Positions 21,877-29,496 are shown, counted from the stretch's first letter. The stretch is 64,000 nucleotides of DNA from Streptomyces sp. NBC_00190 (GCF_036203305.1 NZ_CP108131.1:2790001-2854000); one strand, 5' to 3'. Made by a program: numbers and translations. Notes: a model not told the origin generated them from the letters alone.

Positions 21877-21978
21877 TTAGATCCCGACACACCTGCACTT
21901 GCGGCACACCTTTACGTACATCCGGTCGCCAGCGCAGTCGCAGCCCAAGGTGGGCCGCGCGAGCGTCACCTCTAGCAT
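21877..21978 (-). CDS. 33-residue cysteine-rich microprotein
   Basis: The ATG at 21978 opens a frame of 33 residues with a CDC pair and a CRKCRC cluster (LGCDCAGDRMYVKVCRKCRC), a classic treble-clef or zinc-ribbon spacing of CxC...CxxCxC. No strong ribosome site is visible, but the promoter at 22002-22031 places a transcript start just upstream, so the mRNA leader is very short. It is the first gene of the leftward early transcript. Together with the 41-aa protein at 18595 it forms a set of tiny Cys-rich proteins in this operon. Function unknown. Confidence 0.55.
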   Translation of the reverse strand: MLEVTLARPTLGCDCAGDRMYVKVCRKCRCVGI

Positions 21979-22001
21979 GTTGACCCAAAGGATCTACAAC
22001 G

Positions 22002-22043
22002 ATCCTGCTTCGCACAGTGACCTAATGTCAATGAACATAGACA
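22002..22043 (-). promoter_or_regulatory. Promoter with overlapping operator for the leftward early operon
   Basis: On the minus strand TTGACA (22026-22031) and CAGGAT (22002-22007) are separated by 18 bases, close to the Streptomyces housekeeping consensus. The quasi-palindrome TGTCAATGAACATAGACA at 22026-22043 overlaps the -35 box, as expected for a repressor site. The divergent HTH gene at 22155 is the obvious candidate to bind it. Confidence 0.55.
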
Positions 22044-22154
22044 ATAGCTCGGAAGACCTGGCTCCAATTCACCCAGGCGTGGCGGGAATCAGCCACGCCC
22101 TACCCCTGCCCGCACCGCGGCCGCTCGACCGGCCCGCCACGAAGGACCCCGCCT

Positions 22155-22685
22155 ATGGCCTCCGGCCCTGACGTCACACTGGCTAGCAAGCTGGCATTGC
22201 TGCTGCGCCGGATAGTCGACCGAACCGGCCAGAGACCCAGCGTGCGGACCCTGGAGAAGGCCACCGCGGTCACCGCCGGCGGCAAGCCGGCGATGACCCA
22301 CCAGGTCATCAACGAACTCCTGAATGACTACGACGGCAAGCGAGACCCGAAGGCCTCTCAGCTCCTAGGACTCGCACGCGCATTCGATGCTCCGGTAGCT
22401 TTCTTCCTTCCCGGGTACAACGGCCTGACCTCCTTGGAGGTCTACGAAGCGCAAGCGGATGCCCGGGAGGCGCTGCGGCTCATTCACGACCTGGGGGAAA
22501 CGGGCGCCGCGGAGCTGGCAGAGGCCGCCCGCGCAATCCGACGACGGCACGGCAAGACCGACACCAACATCCCGGAGGTGCCGGAGCTGCCGCCCATGGT
22601 GGAGCCGCCGCGACCCGGCCGGCGTCGCCGTCTGTCGTTTACCGAGGCTGCCGAACGGGCCGTCTCTGACCTGGAAGGACTCTGA
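22155..22685 (+). CDS. XRE-type HTH transcriptional regulator (probable element repressor)
   Basis: The 176-residue product has an N-terminal HTH region (about residues 8-85): SKLALLLRRIVDRTGQRPSVRTLE, then THQVINELLNDYDGKRDPKASQLLGLARAFDAPVAFFLPG. The latter matches the Streptomyces XRE regulators in which helix 3 is followed by a conserved APVAFF stretch. The C-terminal half is helical with a basic RRRR run. It lies divergent from the early operon, across a region with a good promoter-operator, so it is the best candidate for the lysogeny repressor. The next gene encodes a seven-helix membrane protein; this pairing occurs elsewhere in Streptomyces. Confidence 0.78.
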   Translation: MASGPDVTLASKLALLLRRIVDRTGQRPSVRTLEKATAVTAGGKPAMTHQVINELLNDYDGKRDPKASQLLGLARAFDAPVAFFLPGYNGLTSLEVYEAQADAREALRLIHDLGETGAAELAEAARAIRRRHGKTDTNIPEVPELPPMVEPPRPGRRRRLSFTEAAERAVSDLEGL

Positions 22686-22694
22686 AAGACCATC

Positions 22695-23468
22695 ATGGAC
22701 GGCATCGTCTTTGGCATATGCACTCTGGTCGGGATCGTCGGGACGTGGTACTCCGCCCGAGATGCCTGGCGGCTGCGCGATCGGAGTGACTACCGGATCG
22801 CCCGCGCCGCCCGCGCAGTTGCCTTCGGTGTCTGCACGGTTGGCGTCCTCCTGGCCGTGCCAACGGTCGAGGGGCTGCTCGAAGAGCTAACCGGCATGAA
22901 CAATTCGGCCAAGCTCGGGGCGCACTTCTGCGCCGTGTTGTGGTGCGGAAGCCTCCAGCTGATGCTGGTGGACTGGTCGTACAACCATGAGGTCCTTAAG
23001 GCCAGCCTCTACGCGCGAGTCGCTCTCGGCGTCGCCGTGCTGGCTGCGATGCTGCCGCTGTTCGCCACGACCACCGGGCCCGAGATGGAGTTCACCACCG
23101 CCTTCGCGGCGGAACCTGGCGTAACCGTCTACCTCTTGGCCTACCTGACCTACGTCGCCATCACGTGTGGCGAGATTGCCTTCCTCTGCTCCGGCATGGC
23201 CATGTCGGCGTCTCGCCGGGGCCACACCTGGACCTCTCGGGGACTCGCCACCTCAGCGGCCGCAGCCGTCCTCGGCGTCGCCTACGCGATCAGCAAGGGC
23301 TCGTACTTGCTGTTGAACTACCTGCGGCACCCCTGGCCGTTGCAGTACGAAGAGATCATCTCCCCCCTCCTCGCCGGCCTGGCAACAGTGGCTCTGATCA
23401 CCGGTCTCACGATGGCCATGGTCGGCCGACGGCTCACTCAGCGGAAGGCAGACCAGGTCACGGCGTAA
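22695..23468 (+). CDS. Seven-helix membrane protein, MAB_1171c-like
   Basis: The 257-residue product has about seven hydrophobic segments (roughly residues 3-18, 38-60, 70-92, 105-125, 143-168, 182-205 and 218-240) and no large soluble domain. Its pattern recalls the membrane half of the MAB_1171c-type proteins, often found directly after an XRE regulator in Streptomyces, but those are usually longer with a cytoplasmic C-terminal domain. The gene follows the regulator by nine bases and overlaps the 3' end of the convergent recombinase-like gene by 11 bases. It may signal from the membrane to the regulator; this is inference. Confidence 0.68.
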   Translation: MDGIVFGICTLVGIVGTWYSARDAWRLRDRSDYRIARAARAVAFGVCTVGVLLAVPTVEGLLEELTGMNNSAKLGAHFCAVLWCGSLQLMLVDWSYNHEVLKASLYARVALGVAVLAAMLPLFATTTGPEMEFTTAFAAEPGVTVYLLAYLTYVAITCGEIAFLCSGMAMSASRRGHTWTSRGLATSAAAAVLGVAYAISKGSYLLLNYLRHPWPLQYEEIISPLLAGLATVALITGLTMAMVGRRLTQRKADQVTA

Positions 23469-24429
23469 CGGCTCGGCCCTTCCGCCAGTCCAACACCACG
23501 CGGCCGGGCTCGATCGATCGCACGCCCTTCGCGCTGGCCGGGAACACCCGCACGCCCTCCAGGAGCAGCAACGCGATGACCTGCTTGGAGGCGTGCGGGG
23601 CCGTGTTCCACCACCGGACGAGGTCCCGGGCGTCGCCCAGCTTGAAGTTGGCCATCTGCTCCGCGAACCGGAGGCGTGTTCGGCTGACCTTGAGCTCCTC
23701 GGTCGCGGCGTTCTGAGCAACGAGGAAGGCGTCTCGGCCTATCTGCCGACGGCCGTACATTTCGGCGACCTCGCGCCCCCGCTGCTCCTGCTCCGCAATC
23801 GTCCTCTTGAGGTCCTCGACCTGCGCGCGAGCGGCCTCCTGTGCAGCCTCAATGCTCGCCCGCACGTCGGGCTTGAGCAGTTCGGCAACGAGGTACTCGG
23901 CGACGTAGGTCTCAAGGAGCTCCGCGTTCACACGGACCTCTCCGCACCCGCCCGCTCCCTGCTTATCCTTCGGACGACAGCGGTACCCGGGGCTCCCCGC
24001 GTTGTTGCGAGCTCCGGTCAGGTGTTGCTTGCACTTGCCGCACGAAGCGATGCCGCCTACGTCTCCCGCGAGGAGATAGGAGTAGGGGGCGTCGGGCGTT
24101 GCCCTCTTCCGCTTGGCGTGACGCTCTTCCAGGGCCTTGAACTCGTCAGGGGTGATCGCCCCGGGGTGGCCGGCGTCGACCAGCTCGCCATTCTCGTCTC
24201 GCCGCAGCCCGGCGATGGCAGGGTTCTTGAGGAGGCGGCCGATGCTCGCGTCCTTCCACTCACCCCCGAGGGTCCCCCGGTAGCCCTGGGCGTTGGCCCA
24301 CACAGCGATATCCGCGTCGGACTGCGGAGGGTCCAGAAGGGCGCGGCTGGCCATCTCTCGCAGCGGCCCGACCTCGTCTTCGTGGAGGCGGCGCCGCGAG
24401 TTGTCCTCGAATCCGTAGAGCCGTGGCAT
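23458..24429 (-). CDS. Recombinase-domain / zinc-ribbon protein lacking the serine recombinase catalytic domain
   Basis: The 323 residues align with the C-terminal part of large serine integrases: a recombinase domain (residues 15-105, with WKDASIGRLLKNPAIAGLRR), a zinc ribbon with Cys130, Cys133, Cys151 and Cys162, and a coiled coil (about 190-260). The N-terminal catalytic domain with its nucleophilic serine is absent, and only 107 bases separate the start from the next gene, so it is not encoded elsewhere nearby. The frame is intact, which argues for a retained function, perhaps DNA binding or directionality control beside the tyrosine integrase. A recent decay product is the alternative. 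Confidence 0.78.
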   Translation of the reverse strand: MPRLYGFEDNSRRRLHEDEVGPLREMASRALLDPPQSDADIAVWANAQGYRGTLGGEWKDASIGRLLKNPAIAGLRRDENGELVDAGHPGAITPDEFKALEERHAKRKRATPDAPYSYLLAGDVGGIASCGKCKQHLTGARNNAGSPGYRCRPKDKQGAGGCGEVRVNAELLETYVAEYLVAELLKPDVRASIEAAQEAARAQVEDLKRTIAEQEQRGREVAEMYGRRQIGRDAFLVAQNAATEELKVSRTRLRFAEQMANFKLGDARDLVRWWNTAPHASKQVIALLLLEGVRVFPASAKGVRSIEPGRVVLDWRKGRAVTP

Positions 24430-24536
24430 GCGGTTCCGTCCGATCTCTTCTTGTTCTCCCCCGTGGCGGGCCGATCCTAGGTCACGGTCCGTACCAATGG
24501 CACGCTCCGCCTCAAGATCGACGGCCGTCGCCGCAG

Positions 24537-24785
24537 CTAGCGGCCCGGCGGTTCAACGCCCAGCACACGCCACAAGGCGGCAGCTGGCACGCGCGTCGTA
24601 CCGCCGAGCGGCAGCGTCTTCACGGGGAAGTCGCCTGACCTGATCAAGGCGTACGCCTTGTGCACACCGATGCCGAGCGCCCGAGCCGCCGTCGACACGT
24701 TCACCGTCGGCGGAAGGGTCAGCAGCTCCTCCAAGGTCATCCCAGCGGCTGCGGAGCCGGTTCCCGAACTCTCTTTCACTGTCAT
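24537..24785 (-). CDS. xis: Excisionase-like HTH protein
   Basis: The 82-residue product carries a MerR/excisionase-type helix-turn-helix (residues 18-75): LEELLTLPPTVNVSTAARAL, GIGVHKAYALIRSGDFPV, then TRVPAAALWRVLGV. This is the usual 'DNA-binding, excisionase family' pattern. It is divergent from the integrase gene across a region with a perfect 8-bp dyad, as expected for a factor that bends att DNA and controls int. The ATG at 24785 gives the shortest sensible N-terminus; an upstream in-frame start at 24857 would overlap the dyad. Confidence 0.78.
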   Translation of the reverse strand: MTVKESSGTGSAAAGMTLEELLTLPPTVNVSTAARALGIGVHKAYALIRSGDFPVKTLPLGGTTRVPAAALWRVLGVEPPGR

Positions 24786-24831
24786 CTCGTCGTCGCGTTC
24801 TCCCCCGCGCCAACGTAGACATAAGAATACT

Positions 24832-24849
24832 CCAACACTCCAGTGTTGG
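24832..24849. promoter_or_regulatory. Perfect dyad CCAACACT-CC-AGTGTTGG between xis and int
   Basis: An 8-bp perfect inverted repeat with a 2-base spacer lies in the divergent xis/int intergenic region, next to the AT-rich ATAAGAATA. It is a good candidate operator or Xis/Int arm site. The same half-sites appear at 19126-19141. Confidence 0.55.
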
Positions 24850-24911
24850 GGCAACATGTCTCACAGAGCGGCAAAGATCAGCACACAGGCCACATCAGCA
24901 GGGGGAGAGTC

Positions 24912-26783
24912 ATGACTGACATCAGCTACTTCAGGAGGTGCGCGTGCAAGGTCCCGGTCCTCAACGGCGCCGGCGAACCGGTGCTCCTGAGCGACGGCAC
25001 GCCCAAGATGAAGGAGGTCGGAGCCACCTGCCCGAAGCTCAAGCAGAAAGGGCACTCGACCTGGTACTTCTACTTCGAACTGGAGTCCGGCGAGAACGGC
25101 AAGCGCCGACGAATCCGCCGCGGCGGCTTCAAGACGCAGGACGACGCCAAGGTGGCGGCCAAAAAGGAGCTGAAGAAAGCCGAGGGCGGCACAGACATCC
25201 TGAGCTCGGCCACCGTGGGTGATGACCTCACCGCCTGGGTGGAGCGGAAGGGAAGCCTCGCCCGCACCACCTCACACGGGTACGAGGGGCACATCCGGCT
25301 CTACCTGATGCCCCACCTAGGGCACATCAAGCGCAAGGATCTCCACGCTCGGCACATCGAAGCGATGTACGCCGCCATCAAGAAGGAGAACGCCGAACGC
25401 CTGCTCCACCACGGCCGAGTCGTAGAGCTCGCCGAGGCACGCGACGCCGCAAAGGAAGCCTGGATACGCGCCTCCGGAAAGGGTGAGGAACGGCGCCAGG
25501 CTCGCAGTGCCTACCTCGACGCCAACGCTGCCCTGAGGAAGGGACGTCGGGGCCTGCGGAAGATCACAGGGCCGGCGACGCTCCACCGCATCAACGCCAC
25601 CCTGAGCTCGTTCCTGAACAGCGGGATCAAGCGGCTCGAATACCAGACCAACTGGGCGTCGCTCATCGAGCTGCCTCCCGTCAAGCGGCCGAAGCCGCTG
25701 GTGTGGACGCCCGAGCGCGTCGAGCACTGGCAGCGCACGGGCGAGAAGCCCGGCCCGGTGATGGTCTGGACGCCCGAGCAAGCCGGGGCCTTCCTGGACT
25801 TCGTGGCGGACGACCGCCTCTACGCCCTGTGGGACACGTTCACCTTCCTCGGCCCGCGCCGCGGCGAAATGGCAGCCCTCCCCTGGACGGAGGTCAGCCT
25901 CACCGCCTTGTCCATGCGGATCTCAGCCCAGCTCGTTGAAGTCGCGTACCGCGTCTACGGCGAGGAGCCAAAGGCCGACAGCGTCCGCACCATGAGCATC
26001 AGCACGCACTCAGGCCGGGTGCTCACCGCGCACCAGGCCCACCAGGAGCACGAACGCTCCGAGTGGGAAGGTGAGGAGGCGTGGGTTGAATCGGGCTGCG
26101 TCTTCACCATGGAGAACGGAGCGGCGCTCCACCCTGACTGGATCAGCCGGCGGTTCAAGCGGCTGGTCGAGCTGTCCGGCCTCCCGCCCGTACGCCTGCA
26201 CGACTTGCGCCACCTCTCGGCCAGCCTCGCCCTGCTCGCCGGTACCGACATCAAGGTGGTCCAGGAGCGCCTTGGCCACAGCTCGCGGCAGATCACCTCG
26301 GACACCTACACCAGCGTCCTGCCCGAGCTGTTCCGGACCGAGGCCGAGTCGACGGTCGCAGTCGTACCTCGCGGCGGTGAGGTCTCCTACACGGTCAAGA
26401 AGGCCCTCAAGATCCCCGGCAGCGTTTTCGCGCAGGATGTGGCGGTGCTGTTCGCCCGCGCGGCCAGCACGGGGCACAAGTCGCGGTGGGCCGTTGAGGT
26501 TCAAGCGACCGCCGGCGGTGATGTCTTCGGCCGGATCCACACGGAGGCCCAAGCAGCGGAGCGTGCGGTCGAGGCGGCCGAGGCGTGGCTTCGGGCGTAC
26601 TGCACGGAGCAGGGCTACGAGGTCATCCGAAGCGAGAACCTCGCCGACCGGATCCCGGAGGACCACAAGGCGACCCTGGCGCTGGTTCGTCTTGTGATCG
26701 ACCGCACGTCGGCAAGCGGCCGCGACGAGCCGGTGAGCCGGTTCCTGGCAGGCACCCGAAAGGCTTCCGTCGGCAGCGGGTGA
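24912..26783 (+). CDS. int: Tyrosine integrase of the prophage
   Basis: The 623-residue product has an N-terminal arm-binding region with Cys pairs (YFRRCACKV, ATCPKLKQKG), a core-binding domain with a long insert (about residues 150-230), and the catalytic domain with Arg316 (GPRRGE), His430 and Arg433 (HDLRH), His456 (LGHSS) and the nucleophile Tyr466 (SDTYTSV). It integrates the element by site-specific recombination at the tRNA 3' end 158 bp downstream. About 155 residues follow the tyrosine, which is unusually long. The ATG at 24912 has GGGGGAG five bases upstream; an earlier in-frame start at 24843 is inside the dyad region and unlikely. Confidence 0.92.
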   Translation: MTDISYFRRCACKVPVLNGAGEPVLLSDGTPKMKEVGATCPKLKQKGHSTWYFYFELESGENGKRRRIRRGGFKTQDDAKVAAKKELKKAEGGTDILSSATVGDDLTAWVERKGSLARTTSHGYEGHIRLYLMPHLGHIKRKDLHARHIEAMYAAIKKENAERLLHHGRVVELAEARDAAKEAWIRASGKGEERRQARSAYLDANAALRKGRRGLRKITGPATLHRINATLSSFLNSGIKRLEYQTNWASLIELPPVKRPKPLVWTPERVEHWQRTGEKPGPVMVWTPEQAGAFLDFVADDRLYALWDTFTFLGPRRGEMAALPWTEVSLTALSMRISAQLVEVAYRVYGEEPKADSVRTMSISTHSGRVLTAHQAHQEHERSEWEGEEAWVESGCVFTMENGAALHPDWISRRFKRLVELSGLPPVRLHDLRHLSASLALLAGTDIKVVQERLGHSSRQITSDTYTSVLPELFRTEAESTVAVVPRGGEVSYTVKKALKIPGSVFAQDVAVLFARAASTGHKSRWAVEVQATAGGDVFGRIHTEAQAAERAVEAAEAWLRAYCTEQGYEVIRSENLADRIPEDHKATLALVRLVIDRTSASGRDEPVSRFLAGTRKASVGSG

Positions 26784-26940
26784 CGTCTGTCCCCGCGTCC
26801 GCCCCCTCGCGTCCCCGCTGTGTCCCCGCAGCGCCCATGGAACGCGAAAGGCGGCCCCGAAGGGCCGCCAAGATCACCGCAGCGACTCACGCCGCCAGCA
26901 AAGATGCTGGCCAGATCGTTTCTGCACACCTGGTGCGCAG

Positions 26941-27014
26941 TGGGGCGGGTGGGACTCGAACCCACGGCCGACGGATTATGAGTCCGCTGCTCTAACCGGC
27001 TGAGCTACCGCCCC
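26941..27014 (-). tRNA. tRNA with CAT anticodon (Met or Ile2), probable attB/att site
   Basis: On the minus strand a complete cloverleaf runs from GGGGCGG (27008-27014) to CCGCCCC plus discriminator A at 26941, with D-arm TAGCTCAG, anticodon loop CTCATAA and T-arm GGTTCGAGTCC. The 3' CCA is not encoded. The anticodon CAT fits elongator Met or lysidine-modified Ile; I cannot tell which from sequence alone. The prophage joins at its 3' end, so the att core probably lies within the T-arm and acceptor strand, which the element restores. Confidence 0.9.
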
Positions 27015-27166
27015 TTCACGGCGTGGCGCGTACATGTGTGCGCGCCGTCTGCCGCAGCATAGCCGCTCATACGATCTCCTGCCTCGGATGCCTCGCATGA
27101 TCGGCTTCGCCTGTTCAGAGAGACCGCGCTGAGGGCTGCCCGGTTCCGTTCGGAGGCGACAAAAAA

Positions 27167-27199
27167 GACGAAGAGGACCCACGAGGGGCCCTCTTCGTC
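27167..27199 (-). terminator. Intrinsic terminator downstream of the tRNA-Asn genes
   Basis: A 10-bp stem (GACGAAGAGG / CCTCTTCGTC) is followed on the minus strand by TTTTTT (complement of 27161-27166). This is a classical intrinsic terminator for the two leftward tRNA-Asn genes. Confidence 0.85.
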
Positions 27200-27202
27200 T
27201 CT

Positions 27203-27278
27203 TGGCTCCCCCGGCTGGACTCGAACCAGCAACCCTCCGGTTAACAGCCGAATGCTCTGCCAATTGAGCTACAGGGGA
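27203..27278 (-). tRNA. tRNA-Asn (GTT), CCA encoded
   Basis: The minus strand shows acceptor TCCCCTG, D-arm TAGCTCAATTGGCAGAG, anticodon stem-loop with CTGTTAACC (GTT), T-arm GGTTCGAGTCC, discriminator G and an encoded CCA at 27203-27205. It is closely similar to the second tRNA-Asn at 27284. Confidence 0.95.
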
Positions 27279-27283
27279 CCGCG

Positions 27284-27356
27284 CTCCCCCGACTGGACTC
27301 GAACCAGTAACCTGCCGGTTAACAGCCGGCTGCTCTGCCAATTGAGCTACAGGGGA
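27284..27356 (-). tRNA. tRNA-Asn (GTT), second copy, CCA not encoded
   Basis: The cloverleaf is the same as in the neighbouring copy except for changes in the T-stem and anticodon stem. Anticodon GTT is in CTGTTAACC. The acceptor is TCCCCTG with discriminator G; the following bases are CGC, so CCA must be added enzymatically. Confidence 0.95.
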
Positions 27357-27501
27357 TTGCTGCGGTGCATCGAACAGCCCACCTCCGGCCTTGCCGGGGG
27401 GCGAGCGCCCGTTGCGAGTCATAGATTAGCGCAAGCAGGGGGGTGCTCCGCCAATCGGTATCGACAGCAGGCCGGGCACCACACGACGAAGGGTGGCAGG
27501 C

Positions 27502-27801
27502 ATGCGGTACAAGGTCACGTTCGTGGTCGGACTGACCCTCGGGTACGTGCTCGGAACCCGGGCCGGGCGCGAGCGCTACGAATCCATGAAGAAGTCCCTG
27601 CGGGAGTTCACGCAGAACCCCGCGGTGCGCAACGCCGCCGAGACCGCCGGGCACACCGGGCGCGAGTACGCCGGCAAGGCCTTCTCCGCGGTGAGCGAGA
27701 AGGTCGGTGACGCCGTACCGGCCTCCCTGTCCGGCCGGGTACGGGGACGGCGCGACCGGGTCGGCGGCGTCGACGACGACTGGGGCACCAGCAACACCTG
27801 A
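27502..27801 (+). CDS. YtxH-like small membrane-associated protein
   Basis: The 99-residue product has an N-terminal segment with a short glycine-rich hydrophobic helix (VTFVVGLTLGYVLGTRAG) followed by RERYESMKKSLREF, the typical start of YtxH domain proteins, and a basic C-terminal half. These proteins are small stress-related membrane proteins of unclear role. The ATG at 27502 has AAGGG upstream; an in-frame start nine bases earlier is less likely. It lies upstream of the xylulokinase-like gene, separated by about 50 bases. Confidence 0.7.
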   Translation: MRYKVTFVVGLTLGYVLGTRAGRERYESMKKSLREFTQNPAVRNAAETAGHTGREYAGKAFSAVSEKVGDAVPASLSGRVRGRRDRVGGVDDDWGTSNT

Positions 27802-27850
27802 GGCGTCCGAGGCGGATGAGTCCGGCCCGGCGTGCGGCAGAATTCTCCGT

Positions 27851-29299
27851 ATGGGGATAGTCGCCGGGCTGGACAGCTCTTCAGCCTTCACTCGCATAGT
27901 CGTCTGCGACACCGAAACGGGTGCCGTGCTGCGCCAGGGGTACGCACCCCATCCACAGCCCGCCGGGGAACCCGAAGGCGCCAATCCCCACGAGACCGAT
28001 CCGCAGGCCTGGCTGCTCTCGCTGGGCGAGGCCGCCGGCGGCGGGCTCCTCGAAGGGGTCCAGGCCATAGGGGTCTCCGCCCAGCAGCACGGGCTGCTGC
28101 CGCTGGACACGCAGGGCGGGCTGGTGCGCCCCGCCCTGGTCGGCAACGACAAGCGCGGGCAGGTGGCCGCCGCCGACCTCATCGACGCCCTCGGCGGGCG
28201 GCACGCCTGGGCCGAGGCCGTGGGCTCGGTCCCGCACTCCGCGCAGCCCCTGGCGAAGCTGGCCTGGCTGGCCCGCACCGAGCCCGAGGCCGCCCGCCGG
28301 GTGGCCGTCGTGATGTCCCCGCACGACTGGCTCGTCTGGCAGCTGCTGGGCCGGCCGGTCCGCCGGACCACCGACCGGGGCGGCGCCTCCGGTACCGGGT
28401 ACTGGTCGGCCGCCACCAGCTCCTGGCGTCCCGACCTCGTCGAGCTGGCGCTCGGGCACCAGGCGCTGCTGCCCGAGGTGCTCGGCCCGGCCGACACCGC
28501 CGGGACCACGCCCGAGGGGCTGTTGATATCGGCCGGCACCGGCGAGACGATGGCCGCCGCCCTCGGGCTGGGGCTCGGCCCCGGCGACGCGGTGGTCTCG
28601 CTCGGGGCGTCCGGTTCGGTGATGGCGGTGCACCACGAGGCGCTGTCGGAGCCGGGCGGTCTGATCACCTCCCTGGCCGACGCCAGTGGCATGCACCTGC
28701 CGGTGGTGAACACCTCCAACGCCGTACGGGCGCTGCGCGGCACCGCCGAGCTGCTGGGCACCGACCTGGAGGGGCTGTCCGAGCTCGCGCTGAAGTCGAC
28801 GCCGGGCGCGCACGGCCTCGTACTCCTGCCGTACCTGGAAGGTGAGCGGACGCCGAACCTGCCGCACACCGCCGGCACCCTGTCCGGGCTGCGCCGGGAC
28901 TCGATGAAGCCGGAGCACCTGGCCCGGGCCGCTTTCGAGGGCATGCTCTGCGGGCTGGTGGACGCCCTCGACGTGCTGCGCTCGCGCGGGGTCGAGATCC
29001 GCCGGGTGTTCCTGCTGGGCGCGGCGGCCGAACTGCCCGCCGTACAGGCCGCGGCCCCCGGGCTGTTCGGGACGCAGATCGTCGTACCGGCGCCCGCCGA
29101 CTACGCGGCGCTGGGCGCGGCGCGCCAGGCGGCGTGGGCGCTCGGAGTGGCGCAGGGCACGCTGGCCCCGCACACCCCGCCGGTGTGGCCCGCCCCGGCG
29201 GCGCAGGTGTTCGAGCCGGGCGAGGAGTTCCCGGCGTGGCAGGCGGTGCGCCAGCAGTACATTGCGACGAGGGAGCAGATCCACCCCGGCGCGTTCTAG
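27851..29299 (+). CDS. xylB: FGGY-family sugar kinase, xylulokinase-like
   Basis: The 482-residue protein has the two actin-like ATPase lobes of FGGY kinases: VAGLDSSSAFTRIVVCDTETG at the N-terminus, the GVSAQQHGLLPLD segment that binds the sugar, TDRGGASGTGYW near residue 175, and the C-terminal FGGY signature region with FEGMLCGLVDALDVL and the ATP site LLGAAAELP. It should phosphorylate D-xylulose or a related sugar. The ATG at 27851 is in the short space after the YtxH gene. No xylA or transporter is adjacent, so the true substrate is uncertain. A hairpin terminator follows at 29332. Confidence 0.82.
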   Translation: MGIVAGLDSSSAFTRIVVCDTETGAVLRQGYAPHPQPAGEPEGANPHETDPQAWLLSLGEAAGGGLLEGVQAIGVSAQQHGLLPLDTQGGLVRPALVGNDKRGQVAAADLIDALGGRHAWAEAVGSVPHSAQPLAKLAWLARTEPEAARRVAVVMSPHDWLVWQLLGRPVRRTTDRGGASGTGYWSAATSSWRPDLVELALGHQALLPEVLGPADTAGTTPEGLLISAGTGETMAAALGLGLGPGDAVVSLGASGSVMAVHHEALSEPGGLITSLADASGMHLPVVNTSNAVRALRGTAELLGTDLEGLSELALKSTPGAHGLVLLPYLEGERTPNLPHTAGTLSGLRRDSMKPEHLARAAFEGMLCGLVDALDVLRSRGVEIRRVFLLGAAAELPAVQAAAPGLFGTQIVVPAPADYAALGAARQAAWALGVAQGTLAPHTPPVWPAPAAQVFEPGEEFPAWQAVRQQYIATREQIHPGAF

Positions 29300-29331
29300 G
29301 CCCTGCCGTCGCGGGGCGGACGGAAATTCGA

Positions 29332-29353
29332 CGGCAGGCCCTCGGGCCTGCCG
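29332..29353 (+). terminator. Hairpin after the sugar kinase gene
   Basis: A perfect 9-bp stem (CGGCAGGCC / GGCCTGCCG) with a 4-base loop lies 33 bases after the stop at 29299 and before the promoter region of the ABC transporter operon. Confidence 0.6.
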
Positions 29354-29496
29354 GTCCGCCGTACGACGGCTCGGTCCCGGGTCGCAGGGCGGCCTACTCC
29401 TTTTGACCGGCCTTTGCGAAAAGCGGTGGGGATCGGGCCGCCCGTTGGCAGAAGATGGGGTGAATCCCCCTCGATCTTGCCGACCGGAGCCTGCGC

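Larger units (their letters stand above)
1..26941. mobile_element. Integrated prophage (right-hand part; continues left of the window)
   Basis: Tyrosine integrase, excisionase-like protein, TerS, TerL, portal, scaffold, decoration, major and minor capsid genes follow one another and stop abruptly at the 3' end of a tRNA gene at 26941, after which only ordinary chromosomal genes occur. The integrase lies next to this tRNA, the usual arrangement for tRNA-targeting elements. The left end and the second att copy are outside the window. Tail, lysis and replicative helicase genes are not visible here, so it cannot be decided whether this is a complete temperate phage or a capsid-encoding satellite. 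Confidence 0.9.

Noticed and set aside
22155..23468. Toxin-antitoxin reading of the regulator/membrane-protein pair
   Set aside because: The membrane protein has seven helices and no toxin features; a repressor with a membrane partner fits better.
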